Source: Flavobacterium psychraerolatum (lineage in GTDB: Bacteria > Bacteroidota > Bacteroidia > Flavobacteriales > Flavobacteriaceae). From it: a DNA stretch of 64,000 nucleotides. The notes beneath the pieces are model-generated. The model did no database searches. It was not told where the DNA came from and saw only the letters and a list, made by a program, of their open reading frames with translations. The stretch spans positions 1-64,000 of the forward strand of contig NZ_JAOQMX010000007.1 of assembly GCF_025960985.1 (NCBI RefSeq), written 5' to 3'. The translations under genes were made by a program, and so were the position numbers. Below, in pieces: positions 8,985 through 18,442 of the stretch. Within the stretch, counting starts at the first letter, position 1. Every line of letters begins with the position of its first letter.

Positions 8985-9539
8985 CTATTTTCCTTCTAAC
9001 AATTTTGTTTCCTCAGGCGAAAAATCATTAACGATCGTGTAAGTAGGTACGTTAGAAATAGCCATCTCATCTAGAATGTCAATCACATTTTTGTAATTAG
9101 ACTTTTTACTAGGCTTAATGATAACAATCATTCCTTGATCAGGTTTTCCTTTTGCTGTTGAGTAAGCTAAAACTTCTTTCTTTCTCTTCAACAATTCTTG
9201 ACGAATTCCTTCTTTACCATATGCGATATCTTTAGGACCTGCAATTGGATTATTTAACAATCCCATGTAAAAAACTAATTTATCATCAGCTCCCATCATT
9301 ACAGTTAACGTACGATTCTCATCTACTTTGATATTGGCATCATCGTCTTTTGGATCTTTATCTGGCAACCCCAAACTCATCGATTGAGGTTTTGACAACG
9401 TGGTAGTCAACATAAAGAATGTGATTAATAAGAAGGCCAAATCCACCATAGCAGTTAAATCTACTTTTGAGTTTTGTTTTTTACTTCTTACTTTACCACC
9501 TTTTTTGCCTCCACCGTCGCCGGTATTTAATTCAGCCAT
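8985..9539 (-). CDS. exbD: ExbD/TolR-family biopolymer transport protein (second copy)
   Basis: A 184-residue single-pass protein of the proton-motive stator complex. After a Gly/Lys-rich cytosolic tail, the membrane helix VDLTAMVDLAFLLITFFML (about 27-45) carries the conserved proton-accepting Asp33. The periplasmic domain includes IIIKPSKKSNYKNVIDILDEM. It lies 20 bp after the other exbD and 41 bp before tonB. Two ExbD paralogues side by side are usual in Bacteroidota and suggest a hetero-oligomeric stator. Confidence 0.9.
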   Translation of the reverse strand: MAELNTGDGGGKKGGKVRSKKQNSKVDLTAMVDLAFLLITFFMLTTTLSKPQSMSLGLPDKDPKDDDANIKVDENRTLTVMMGADDKLVFYMGLLNNPIAGPKDIAYGKEGIRQELLKRKKEVLAYSTAKGKPDQGMIVIIKPSKKSNYKNVIDILDEMAISNVPTYTIVNDFSPEETKLLEGK

Positions 9540-9558
9540 TTTAGTGTGTTTTTTTTAA

Positions 9559-10170
9559 TTAAAAATCTTTACCTCTTAAACCAGTAACCAAACTAAAGCT
9601 ATTGATTTTCTGATCTTGTAGTAAATCCATTACTTTTCTAATAGCATTGTACTCTTCTTTTGCATCTCCTTTGATAGCGACTTGTAATTCTTTATCATTA
9701 ACTTCTATATTCGCAAGACGCGCATTATAGATCCATTCTTTCAATTGATTATCAAGTGAATCTAACGGTATACCAGTTTGACCTGCTTTATTCCTGTCAG
9801 ACGCTTTCATTTCAATGATTTGCTTTAGATTTGCAATTGACACACCAAAATCATCCATTCTTGAAAATGTACTCTTATCCGCTTCGGAAAATTCTACATT
9901 ATACTTTTCAGCCATCAATTCTAGTGTTCTTACTCGAACTTCTTTTCCTTTCAAATCAAAAAACACTTTTCCTTTACCAACTGTCAATGTAGCTAAATCA
10001 GAGTCAGGTAATTTTGTCTGAACTGTTGAAGAAGGCGTATCTACAGGCAAAGCCTCAGGTATTTTGGCTGTTGAAGTCATTACAAAGAAGGTAAGTAATA
10101 GAAACGCGACATCGCACATTGCAGTCATGTCCGTAGACCCCGGATTTTTTTTTATTTTTATTTTAGCCAT
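9559..10170 (-). CDS. exbD: ExbD/TolR-family biopolymer transport protein (first copy)
   Basis: A 203-residue paralogue of the following gene. The membrane helix MTAMCDVAFLLLTFFVM contains the key Asp20, and the periplasmic domain ends with AIKGDAKEEYNAIRKVMDLL. It has a ~60-residue insertion (about 85-145) that the second copy lacks. It lies 36 bp downstream of exbB on the same strand and is surely co-transcribed with it. Confidence 0.9.
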   Translation of the reverse strand: MAKIKIKKNPGSTDMTAMCDVAFLLLTFFVMTSTAKIPEALPVDTPSSTVQTKLPDSDLATLTVGKGKVFFDLKGKEVRVRTLELMAEKYNVEFSEADKSTFSRMDDFGVSIANLKQIIEMKASDRNKAGQTGIPLDSLDNQLKEWIYNARLANIEVNDKELQVAIKGDAKEEYNAIRKVMDLLQDQKINSFSLVTGLRGKDF

Positions 10171-10206
10171 TCTTTTTATTTTTTATTTGATATAAATATC
10201 AAAGTA

Positions 10207-11031
10207 TTATTGCTTCAAACTTCCTCTGAATCTTCTGTAAGAATTTACAATTGAAACAGCTGCCTCATCAATAGAGTAAGTTAAATCATCAATTTTAGAT
10301 GTAAAGAAGTTATAAGAGATAATAGCTACTGCTGAAGTACCAATTCCTGTCGCTGTATTAATAAGTGCCTCAGAAATACCACTTGCAAGTGCAGCTTGGT
10401 CAGGAGTACCAGCAGATGCCAATGCACCAAACGCTTTAATCATACCCGATACAGTCCCTAACAAACCTATAAGAGTACCCAAAGAAACTAAAGAAGAGAT
10501 AATTGTCATGTTCTTTTGTAACATTGGCATTTCAAGAGAAGTTGCTTCTTCTATTTCTTTATGAATAGTTTCAGCTGCTTCTTCGCTATTGAATCCTTCT
10601 TTTTTAACTGCTTGGTATTTCACAAGTGCCGATTTGATTGCATTTGCAACAGAACCTTGTTGTTTGTCACAAGAAACAATTGCTTCATCAATTTCACCTG
10701 CTTTGATACTTGATTGAATTTTTGTCATAAAAGTATCTAGTTTAGTTTTACCAGCTGCTTTTGAGATCACAAAATATCTTTCAATAGAAAAAACAAGAAC
10801 CATTAATAACATTCCTAATAATACCGGTACAATTGCACCTCCATGATACACTTGACCTAAAGTATTCAACGGATGACCTTTCTCGACGTTTCCTCCTTCA
10901 AAATTGGAAGCATCTCCCATTATAAATTTCCAGATCATGATACCCACACAAATACATGCTACAATAATCAATCCTGAAACCATTCCTCCACCATTTGAAG
11001 TGCTTTCCTTTTTAACTTGAACGTTTGCCAT
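10207..11031 (-). CDS. exbB: MotA/TolQ/ExbB proton-channel protein
   Basis: First gene of the TonB-energising operon, about 274 residues. It has an N-terminal membrane helix at 17-37, a second at about 66-88 (VPVLLGMLLMVLVFSIERYFVI), a long cytosolic loop, and two more helices containing the ExbB/TolQ signature region SSLVSLGTLIGLLGTVSGMIKAF and LINTATGIGTSAVAIISYNFF. I chose ATG 11031 (MANVQVKKE). An upstream ATG at 11109 would place 26 odd residues over the promoter. A -7 element lies at 11092-11099, so the mRNA leader is about 55 bases. Confidence 0.92.
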   Translation of the reverse strand: MANVQVKKESTSNGGGMVSGLIIVACICVGIMIWKFIMGDASNFEGGNVEKGHPLNTLGQVYHGGAIVPVLLGMLLMVLVFSIERYFVISKAAGKTKLDTFMTKIQSSIKAGEIDEAIVSCDKQQGSVANAIKSALVKYQAVKKEGFNSEEAAETIHKEIEEATSLEMPMLQKNMTIISSLVSLGTLIGLLGTVSGMIKAFGALASAGTPDQAALASGISEALINTATGIGTSAVAIISYNFFTSKIDDLTYSIDEAAVSIVNSYRRFRGSLKQ

Positions 11032-11091
11032 TTTTTTTAATTTTAATGTTTTTAAATAATTTATTTTAGTTGTAATTAACTTGTCGTGAAG

Positions 11092-11099
11092 CAAATTTA
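11092..11099 (-). promoter_or_regulatory. -7 element TAAATTTG of the exbB operon
   Basis: A TAnnTTTG match on the minus strand about 60 bases before the exbB start. The region 11100-11403 between this and the divergent HerA-like gene is very AT-rich and shows nothing else that I can name. Confidence 0.5.
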
Positions 11100-11403
11100 T
11101 ACGTTTCATTGAAATAAAAAAATTTTTTTTTGTTTAATTGTAATTTTTTATTGTGTTAAAAAAATACTTCTCTTGATATTTATTGATTTTACATCATTAT
11201 TCCCGCAATAAAACCTTAAAAACGAAGTAATAACTAGCGTTAATAGGTTTTCACAACTAATTTCATAAAAAACACTTAACATTAATTTTAACCCTAACTT
11301 TTAATTATTAATAATAAAAAACAATAATAATTGCATTAAACATTAAAATTGACTATTTTTAGAAATTGATAACCTCATATTAAAAGAAAATTAAATTTAC
11401 GTT

Positions 11404-12936
11404 ATGAATAAGATCGAGAGCTTCTCTAAACAGATTAATGAAGGTTATTTTTGTAAAGGAGACAGCATAATTATTGGAGGAGGAATACTAGACAATGAAG
11501 CAATTGCCGACACACTAGTTAAGATACCTCTTAAAACATTAAACCGACATGGTTTGATTGCTGGAGCTACAGGAACAGGAAAAACAAAAACAATACAAGT
11601 GCTCTCCGAGCAACTATCATTAGCAGGAATCCCAGTATTAATGATGGATATCAAAGGAGACTTTAGCGGAATAGCTAAAGAGGGGGAAGAAAAGAGTTTT
11701 ATTACCGAGCGACATGCTAAAATTAATCTGCCCTACTCTATAGCCAAATTTCCGGTTGAATTACTTACTTTATCAGAACAAAATGGTGTTCGCTTGCGCG
11801 CAACGGTATCTGAATTTGGTCCTGTACTTTTTTCTAGAATTTTAGATCTTAATGATACACAATCAGGTGTTATCTCTATAATATTCAAATATTGCGACGA
11901 CAATAAAATGCCTTTATTGGATTTAAAGGACATCAAAAAAGTAATTAACTACATCACAGATGAAGGTAAAGAAGAAATAAATGAACATTACGGCAAAATT
12001 TCAACATCGACTACAGGAACAATACTAAGGAAAATAATCGAATTAGAGCAACAGGGAGCTGAATTATTTTTTGGCGAAAAATCATTTGAAATAGATGATT
12101 TGATGCGAATTGACGAAACAGGTAAAGGATATGTAAATATCATGAGATTGACTGACATTCAAGATAAACCTAAGCTTTTCTCTACTTTTATGCTAAGTCT
12201 ATTGGCTGAAATTTACCAACAAATGCCTGAACAAGGAGATTCTGGTCGACCTGAGTTAATTATTTTTATTGATGAAGCTCACTTGATTTTCAAAGAGGCC
12301 AGCAAAGCATTATTAGAACAAATTGAAACAATCGTAAAGCTTATTCGCTCCAAAGGAATTGGAATCTACTTTATCACACAAAATCCAATGGATGTGCCTA
12401 GTGGAATCCTAGCCCAATTAGGTTTGAAAATACAGCATGCCCTGAGAGCATTTACTGCTAATGATCGTAAGTCAATCAAACAGACTGCGGATAACTACCC
12501 GATCTCTGAATTTTACGAAACTAGTGAAGTACTAACTAGCCTGGGAATTGGAGAAGCACTTGTCACAGCTCTTAACGAAAAAGGAATCCCCACCCCTCTA
12601 GTAGCCACAATGTTACGCGCACCTATGAGTCGAATGAACATTTTGACTGAAACTGAAATCCAAGAGATCAACAATCAATCGAAATTGGTGAAAAAGTATA
12701 GCGAACTTATCGACAGAGAAAGTGCTTATGAAATGCTTAACAAAAAAATCACTGAAATAGAGAAAGAAATTGCAATGCAAGAAAAAGCAAAAAAAACTAT
12801 AAAAACAGAGAAAATAGTAACATCAAGAGGACCAAGTACTACTGAAGTTGTCGGAAAATCGGTTTTAAAAGTACTTACTAGCGCAACGTTTATTCGTGGA
12901 TTCTTTGGCGTACTTTCAAAAATAATGAAAAAATAA
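11404..12936 (+). CDS. HerA-like P-loop ATPase (DUF853 family)
   Basis: A 510-residue ATPase of the HerA/FtsK superfamily, DUF853 (YjgR-like) branch. Walker A is GATGTGKT at about 54-61, followed by the strand VLMMDIKGDFSG; Walker B is LIIFIDEAH at about 285; the sensor region is GIGIYFITQNPMDVP. A C-terminal coiled coil (about 420-470) follows. HerA relatives translocate on DNA, but members of this branch have no assigned role. No nuclease (NurA or Sir2) partner is adjacent, so a defence role is not supported here. It is a single-gene unit divergent from exbB. Confidence 0.85.
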   Translation: MNKIESFSKQINEGYFCKGDSIIIGGGILDNEAIADTLVKIPLKTLNRHGLIAGATGTGKTKTIQVLSEQLSLAGIPVLMMDIKGDFSGIAKEGEEKSFITERHAKINLPYSIAKFPVELLTLSEQNGVRLRATVSEFGPVLFSRILDLNDTQSGVISIIFKYCDDNKMPLLDLKDIKKVINYITDEGKEEINEHYGKISTSTTGTILRKIIELEQQGAELFFGEKSFEIDDLMRIDETGKGYVNIMRLTDIQDKPKLFSTFMLSLLAEIYQQMPEQGDSGRPELIIFIDEAHLIFKEASKALLEQIETIVKLIRSKGIGIYFITQNPMDVPSGILAQLGLKIQHALRAFTANDRKSIKQTADNYPISEFYETSEVLTSLGIGEALVTALNEKGIPTPLVATMLRAPMSRMNILTETEIQEINNQSKLVKKYSELIDRESAYEMLNKKITEIEKEIAMQEKAKKTIKTEKIVTSRGPSTTEVVGKSVLKVLTSATFIRGFFGVLSKIMKK

Positions 12937-13010
12937 AACTTCTTTAAATCCTTTTAAATCATATTAATCTTTTCTGTTTTCAAAATAGAGAAGGCTTTTT
13001 ACATTTTCAA

Positions 13011-13373
13011 ATGAAAAAATTTCTAATACAAAATACACCCTTTGTAGTCCCAACAACTGACGGAAAACTAATTGAAGAACATCACGGATTGGCATCTACA
13101 CAAAATACTGAAATATCTGTGGCACATATGGTGGCACCTCCAAAATGGAGCGAACCTTATCAAACACCTGAATTTGATGAATACACTTATATAATTAAAG
13201 GTAAAAAGCAATTTACAATTGATGATGAAGTTTTGATTCTTACCGCAGGACAATCTATTCATATTCAAAAAAACACTCGCGTACAATACTCGAATCCATT
13301 TGATGAAGAATGTGAGTATATTGCTATTTGCAAACCTGCTTTTGACTTCACAAAAGTACATAGAGAAGAGTAG
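13011..13373 (+). CDS. Small cupin-domain protein
   Basis: A 120-residue single-domain cupin. The beta-barrel motifs are visible as EYTYIIKGKKQFTID (cupin motif 1 region) and GQSIHIQKNTRVQYSNP (motif 2 region). The canonical metal-binding His/Glu set is incomplete, with one His in the second motif (IHIQ), so an enzymatic activity cannot be assumed. It lies 74 bp after the HerA-like gene on the same strand and may be co-transcribed. Confidence 0.75.
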   Translation: MKKFLIQNTPFVVPTTDGKLIEEHHGLASTQNTEISVAHMVAPPKWSEPYQTPEFDEYTYIIKGKKQFTIDDEVLILTAGQSIHIQKNTRVQYSNPFDEECEYIAICKPAFDFTKVHREE

Positions 13374-13553
13374 TTGTTTTTAAAGAAACAACTCATTTAT
13401 CACATTGTATTGAACTTACTAAAATCAAAAAAACTTATAAAGTAACACAAATTGCATGACTGGGAGACGTCAATTTTACTACTCATGCCATTTTTACTAC
13501 GTTCTTAAACTAGAAGAAAAACTACACGAAAAGCTATTTTAGGTATAATTAAA

Positions 13554-13589
13554 AAGGTATTATTCTACTTTTAAATAGAACTATACCTT
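13554..13589. repeat. Imperfect hairpin in a gene-free gap
   Basis: The arms AAGGTAT and ATACCTT, and inside them TTCTA and TAGAA, pair with one 2x2 mismatch around the loop CTTTTAAA. It lies in the 466-bp gap 13374-13839, which otherwise shows no gene, promoter or recognisable repeat. It is not followed by a U-run. Confidence 0.4.
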
Positions 13590-13783
13590 ATGGATTTAGC
13601 AAAAAATCATTGAGCTAGGAATTCTATTTAGCTTCGTGAGACATAGTAGAAGGAAAGCCAATATAAAGTGTAGCTGTAGCGGAACTTATTGAAGACTCGT
13701 AACGAAGAACCCAATTCAGTATAGTTATTGAAACTATTAAGGGGTACTCACATATTACTATTGAAAATACAATCTTTTGTAAC

Positions 13784-13817
13784 AAAAAAATCTCGCCAAT
13801 ACTGACGAGATTTTTTT
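13784..13817. terminator. Terminator downstream of queA
   Basis: Stem AAAAAAATCTCG/CGAGATTTTTTT with a 10-base loop, 22 bases after the queA stop. The A-run and T-run make it usable from either side. Confidence 0.8.
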
Positions 13818-13839
13818 ATAATTATTCTTTTTAATTTGA

Positions 13840-14889
13840 TTAGATGATTAACATCGCATCACCATAAGAGTAAAATTTGTAGCCTTCTTTGATTGCTTCA
13901 TCATAAGCCAAACGCATTAAATCATGACCACAAAATGCCGAAATCATCATTAATAATGTAGATTTTGGTGTATGAAAGTTTGTGATCATACAAGTTGCAA
14001 TACTAAACTCATGTGGAGGGAAAATAAATTTATTTGTCCAACCATCAAAAGGGTTTAGAGTTGCTTGTGATGAAACTGCACTTTCTATTGCACGCATAGA
14101 AGTTGTACCTACGGCACAAATACGTTGTTTTCTTATTTTAGCATCATTAACTATATCACAAGCTTCTTGGTTTATTTTTAATTCCTCAGAATCCATTTTG
14201 TGTTTTGATAAATCTTCAACTTCAACTGGATTAAAAGTCCCTAACCCAACGTGCAAGGTAACCTCTGCAAACTTAATACCTTTGATTTCTAATCTTTTCA
14301 ATAAATGTTTAGAAAAATGCAATCCTGCTGTTGGAGCTGCAACAGCACCTTCTTCTTTTGCATAAATCGTTTGGTAACGATCTGCGTCTTCTGGAGTAAC
14401 ATCTCTACTGATGTATTTTGGGATTGGAGTTTCACCAAGTTCTGTTAGTTTTTTTCTGAATTCTTCGTAAGAACCATCATAAAGGAAACGCAAAGTTCTT
14501 CCGCGAGAAGTAGTATTGTCAATTACTTCGGCTACTAATGAATCATCATCACCAAAGTACAATTTATTACCAATACGTATTTTACGCGCTGGATCAACCA
14601 AAACATCCCAAAGACGTTGTTCTGCGTTTAATTCGCGAAGTAAGAATACTTCGATTCTTGCACCTGTTTTCTCTTTGTTCCCGTATAAACGAGCAGGAAA
14701 AACTTTGGTGTTATTAAGGATCATTACATCACCATCATCAAAATAATCGATAACATCTTTGAACATCTTGTGTTCTATGGTTTGTTTTTTACGATCAATA
14801 ACCATTAAACGAGCTTCATCTCTGTTTTCTGAAGGGAATTCAGCTAGAAGTTCTTTTGGCAAATCAAATTGGAAATGTGATAATTTCAT
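13840..14889 (-). CDS. queA: S-adenosylmethionine:tRNA ribosyltransferase-isomerase
   Basis: This enzyme transfers and rearranges the ribose of SAM onto preQ1 at the wobble base of tRNAs to give epoxyqueuosine. At 349 residues it is of normal length, from [30 protein letters not shown] to the C-terminal [12 protein letters not shown]. Hallmarks are [16 protein letters not shown], the [10 protein letters not shown] motif and [19 protein letters not shown]. It follows aroA after a ~180-bp gap filled with short AT-rich repeats, so a shared transcript is uncertain. Confidence 0.95.
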   Translation of the reverse strand: MKLSHFQFDLPKELLAEFPSENRDEARLMVIDRKKQTIEHKMFKDVIDYFDDGDVMILNNTKVFPARLYGNKEKTGARIEVFLLRELNAEQRLWDVLVDPARKIRIGNKLYFGDDDSLVAEVIDNTTSRGRTLRFLYDGSYEEFRKKLTELGETPIPKYISRDVTPEDADRYQTIYAKEEGAVAAPTAGLHFSKHLLKRLEIKGIKFAEVTLHVGLGTFNPVEVEDLSKHKMDSEELKINQEACDIVNDAKIRKQRICAVGTTSMRAIESAVSSQATLNPFDGWTNKFIFPPHEFSIATCMITNFHTPKSTLLMMISAFCGHDLMRLAYDEAIKEGYKFYSYGDAMLII

Positions 14890-15068
14890 TATAAAAAGTT
14901 ATGAGTTATAAATTATAAGTATAAGTTTTGATCCTTAAAATTATAATCCGTTTGCAAATATACTATTGTGAGATAGGCGTTGTCAAGTGTTTTGCTATTT
15001 ATTTTTGTTAAAAGACAGTTAATCAAAATAAACGATCAAAAATCGTAACAAAATCAAAGCTTTTCACC

Positions 15069-16292
15069 TTACACTTCTGTCTCATTGAAGCCTAACTTTT
15101 TCATGTCTTCCCAGAAATCAGGGTAAGATTTTGAAACTACTTCAGCATTTTCGATAATAATAGGTACTTTTAAGGCTAAAGGTGCGAAAGCCATTGCCAT
15201 ACGGTGGTCATTATAAGTGGCAATCTTGATATTATGATTGATTTCATTAGAAGCTACTAAAGTTAAGGTTTCATTAGTAACAGAAATATTTGCTCCTAAT
15301 TTAGTTAACTCAATTCGCAATGCTTCTAGACGATCTGTTTCTTTGATTTTTAAAGTATGAAGTCCCGTCAAATGGCAACCAATTCCTAAACCTAAACAGG
15401 TTACTACAATCGTTTGTGCAATATCCGGAGTATTATTAAGATCTAAATTTAAAGTTTCAAGTTTAAAGTTTGGCACTTTGGTCAATGTCAATGCATTATT
15501 TTCAAAACGTGACTTCACTCCCATTAGTTCGTAAATTTCGACCAAAGCAGAATCTCCTTGTAAACTATTTTGCTTATAACTTGAAATTGTAATCGAAGCA
15601 GTATCTGCCAAAGCGACCAAACTAAAAAAGTAAGAAGCCGAACTCCAATCGGATTCCACAACCATTTCTTTAGATGCTACTTCAGTAACTGGATATACTT
15701 TAATGGTATTGCCTTCGAATGTAGTTTTGATATCTAAATCATTTAGCAAAGCCAAAGTCATTTTGATATAAGGGACAGATGTGATTTCACCTACTAGGTT
15801 AATTTCGATTCCGTTTTCTAATTTTGAAGCGACTAATGAAAGTGCTGAAATATATTGACTACTTACATTAGCTGGAATATCAACTTTTGAAGCGGTGATT
15901 TTTTGGCCTTTGATTCGGATCGGTGGATACCCTTCTTCTTTTTCATACGTAATTACAGCACCCAATTGTGCTAAAGCGTCAACCAAAACTTTGATAGGTC
16001 GCTCTTGCATTCTTTGTGAACCTGTCAACACTACTTCACACCCTTCATTTACTGCAAAATAAGCTGTAAGAAAGCGCATAGCAGTTCCAGCGTGATGAAT
16101 ATCAACTATGGTATCATTTCCTTTTAAGGCTTTTTGCATTACTTCACTATCATCAGAGTTAGAAGTATTTGCTAATGTAATATTAGGAAACAAAGCTTGC
16201 AATAATAATAATCTATTAGTTTCGCTTTTAGAACCAGTTACAGCAATTGTTGCTTGTAAATTGGAATGTGTAGTTTGTAACAGTAAATTCAT
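15069..16292 (-). CDS. aroA: 3-phosphoshikimate 1-carboxyvinyltransferase (EPSP synthase)
   Basis: Sixth step of the shikimate pathway: shikimate-3-phosphate plus PEP gives EPSP. It has 407 residues in two inverse alpha/beta domains. Signature stretches are GSKSETNRLLLLQALF (substrate lysine near the N terminus), HAGTAMRFLTAYFA, KETDRLEALRIELTKLGA and NDHRMAMAFAPLAL. It is somewhat shorter than the ~427-residue enterobacterial enzyme, as is usual in Bacteroidota. It lies near, but outside, the Phe/Tyr operon at 18.4-22.7 kb. Confidence 0.94.
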   Translation of the reverse strand: MNLLLQTTHSNLQATIAVTGSKSETNRLLLLQALFPNITLANTSNSDDSEVMQKALKGNDTIVDIHHAGTAMRFLTAYFAVNEGCEVVLTGSQRMQERPIKVLVDALAQLGAVITYEKEEGYPPIRIKGQKITASKVDIPANVSSQYISALSLVASKLENGIEINLVGEITSVPYIKMTLALLNDLDIKTTFEGNTIKVYPVTEVASKEMVVESDWSSASYFFSLVALADTASITISSYKQNSLQGDSALVEIYELMGVKSRFENNALTLTKVPNFKLETLNLDLNNTPDIAQTIVVTCLGLGIGCHLTGLHTLKIKETDRLEALRIELTKLGANISVTNETLTLVASNEINHNIKIATYNDHRMAMAFAPLALKVPIIIENAEVVSKSYPDFWEDMKKLGFNETEV

Positions 16293-16410
16293 TTTTGTAA
16301 TTATGAGTTATGAATAATGAGTTATGAATGCGTAATTATGAACTCAAAATTTAGGCGCAATTTACTATTCCTTTGCTAAAATTCATAATTTATAATTCAC
16401 AACTACTAAC

Positions 16411-16737
16411 TTATTTTAGTTTGTCATTGTTCTTATGACGGTCTTTATCTCTTATTGATTTAAGATCCATTTTTTTATCAAAAACATCTTGTAAATCTAT
16501 TCCTGTTTGATTTGCTAAACAGAGTACTACAAAAACCACATCAGCTAATTCCTCGCCTAAATCTTTGTTTTTATCTGATTCTTTTTCTGATTGTTCTCCG
16601 TAACGTCGCGCTATGATTCTAGCCACTTCACCAACTTCTTCAGTAAGTTGTGCCATATTGGTCAATTCATTAAAATAACGAACACCATGTTCCTTAATCC
16701 AAGTATCTACGTCGAGTTGTGCGTTTTTTAAGTCCAT
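16411..16737 (-). CDS. MazG-like nucleotide pyrophosphohydrolase
   Basis: A 108-residue all-alpha NTP-PPase domain. The metal-binding acidic pattern is intact: EEVGEVAR and, further on, DLGEELADVVFVVLCLA (ExxE and ExxD). It probably cleans up non-canonical nucleoside triphosphates. Translation starts at ATG 16737, one base after the dtd stop codon (TAAGATG), which argues for coupling to dtd. A longer frame starting at 16761 would overlap dtd and is less likely. Confidence 0.85.
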   Translation of the reverse strand: MDLKNAQLDVDTWIKEHGVRYFNELTNMAQLTEEVGEVARIIARRYGEQSEKESDKNKDLGEELADVVFVVLCLANQTGIDLQDVFDKKMDLKSIRDKDRHKNNDKLK

Positions 16738-16738
16738 C

Positions 16739-17191
16739 TTATTCTCTATTTTTTGAATCAATAATTATTGTAACAGGGCCATCATTAACGAGGGCCACTT
16801 TCATATCAGCGCCAAAAATACCTGTTTGGATATTCTTATTCAATTCCTTTTCTATCTTTTGTACAAAATTCTCGTATAGCGGAATTGCAATCTCAGGTTT
16901 TGATGCTTTGATATATGAAGGACGGTTGCCTTTTTTGGTAGCAGCCTGCAAGGTAAACTGACTAACCACAAGTACATCACCATCAACATCCTGAACAGAA
17001 TCATTCATGACTTGATTTTCATCTTCAAAAATGCGGATTTTAGTAATTTTACCAACCAACCAATCGATGTCTTCTTGTGTATCTGCATCTTCTATTCCAA
17101 TCAAAACAAGTAAGCCTTTTTGAATAGAAGCTACTATTTTGGCATCAACAGAAACGGATGCTAAAGAAACTCTTTGGATTACAACTCTCAT
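16739..17191 (-). CDS. dtd: D-aminoacyl-tRNA deacylase
   Basis: It hydrolyses D-amino acids (and glycine mischarged on tRNA-Ala) from tRNAs. The protein has 150 residues beginning MRVVIQRVSLASVSVD. It carries the two active-site signatures: the SQFTLQA loop (about residues 78-84) and the cross-subunit Gly-cisPro-like motif in VALVNDGPVTI (about 130-140). The MazG-like gene follows after one base, giving a small quality-control unit. rsgA lies 130 bp upstream. Confidence 0.95.
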   Translation of the reverse strand: MRVVIQRVSLASVSVDAKIVASIQKGLLVLIGIEDADTQEDIDWLVGKITKIRIFEDENQVMNDSVQDVDGDVLVVSQFTLQAATKKGNRPSYIKASKPEIAIPLYENFVQKIEKELNKNIQTGIFGADMKVALVNDGPVTIIIDSKNRE

Positions 17192-17323
17192 AGCTACGTA
17201 AATATTTTTTTTATTCTAAATACTTAAAATCTTTTTCAATATGCCTTTTCATTAGTCATTTAAAGGTTTAAAATACAAAAGGTATTCTATATCTCTAAAT
17301 CATCCTTTTGAGGGTAAGGGTAA

Positions 17324-18301
17324 TTACGCTCTACCTTTATCACTATTCTGTCGCTCTTCGTCATAAATATCGGTACGATATTGTTCTTCGTCCCCTTCAA
17401 GAATTTTGAGGTAACTATTGTATCTCGACCAAGCAATTTCATCATTTTCTAAAGCATTTTTAACTGCACATTTCGGCTCGTCTTTGTGCAAACAATTATT
17501 GAACTTGCATTGGTCTTTTAGTTTAAAAAATTCGGGGAAATAGCCACCAATTTCAGCAGGTTCCATATCGACCATTCCAAATCCTTTGATTCCTGGAGTA
17601 TCGATAATACTAGCTCCAAACGACAAATCATACATCTCTGCAAATGTAGTAGTATGTTGCCCTTGCTTGCTGGCATCTGATATAGTTTTCGTCTTCAAAT
17701 GCAACGATGGTTCCATTGCGTTTACCAAGGTTGATTTACCCACACCTGAATGACCAGAGAACATACTCACTTTTCCTATCATCATTTCTTGTAGTACCTC
17801 AACACCTTTCATTTCGGTAGAGGAAACTCGCAAGCACTTGTATCCAATTTCTTGATAAACATGTTGCATATACAATTGCTCATCAAGTGTATCTTCATCA
17901 AAAGTATCTATCTTATTGAAAACTAATATAGTTTCGATGCCGTATGCTTCTGCAGTGACTAGAAAACGATCTATAAAATTAAAGGTTGTAGGAGGATTAT
18001 TGACAGTAATCAATAAAAAAACGCAGTCAATATTGGAAGCAATAATGTGCATTTGGTGTGATAAATTCACCGATTTACGCACAATGTAGTTTTTCCTTTC
18101 ATGAATATGATGTATTACTCCTGTAACCTGCGCATTGTTTTCTTCGATCTCAAAGTCTACATGATCACCCACAGCAATAGGATTGGTACTTTTAATACCC
18201 TTCATCCTAAACTTTCCTTTTATTCTACATTCTACAAATTCGCCTTGGTCCGATTTTACATTGTACCAGCTTCCTGTTGATTTATAAACGATTCCTGTCA
18301 T
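17324..18301 (-). CDS. rsgA: Ribosome small-subunit biogenesis GTPase RsgA
   Basis: A circularly permuted GTPase that tests 30S maturation. Of its 325 residues, about 1-65 form an N-terminal OB fold, then the G motifs come in permuted order: G4 FNKID near 130, G1 GHSGVGKSTL near 183, G3 DTPGIKGFG near 227. The C-terminal zinc-binding region reads CKFNNCLHKDEPKCAVK. The length is slightly above average because of a charged tail. A terminator just upstream (18373-18407) separates it from the aromatic operon, so it needs its own promoter, which I did not identify. Confidence 0.94.
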   Translation of the reverse strand: MTGIVYKSTGSWYNVKSDQGEFVECRIKGKFRMKGIKSTNPIAVGDHVDFEIEENNAQVTGVIHHIHERKNYIVRKSVNLSHQMHIIASNIDCVFLLITVNNPPTTFNFIDRFLVTAEAYGIETILVFNKIDTFDEDTLDEQLYMQHVYQEIGYKCLRVSSTEMKGVEVLQEMMIGKVSMFSGHSGVGKSTLVNAMEPSLHLKTKTISDASKQGQHTTTFAEMYDLSFGASIIDTPGIKGFGMVDMEPAEIGGYFPEFFKLKDQCKFNNCLHKDEPKCAVKNALENDEIAWSRYNSYLKILEGDEEQYRTDIYDEERQNSDKGRA

Positions 18302-18372
18302 GGGGCAAAGATAATTTTTTGTTTTAAGTTTAAAGTTTGAAGTTTGAAGTTTTTTACCATTTAATAAAAATA

Positions 18373-18407
18373 AAAAAATCCCAAAACATAAGGTTTTGGG
18401 ATTTTTT
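18373..18407 (-). terminator. Terminator of the pheA-tyrA operon
   Basis: Stem AAAAAATCCCAAAAC/GTTTTGGGATTTTTT with a 5-base loop, 36 bases after the DAHP synthase stop codon. It closes the four-gene aromatic operon. Confidence 0.88.
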
Positions 18408-18442
18408 CATCATTTGAAAACAAAATAGTAATCTGCATTCAA

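Noticed and set aside
11404..12936. HerA-NurA-like defence system
   Set aside because: The ATPase is of the DUF853 type and its neighbours are a cupin and housekeeping genes; no nuclease or effector is present.
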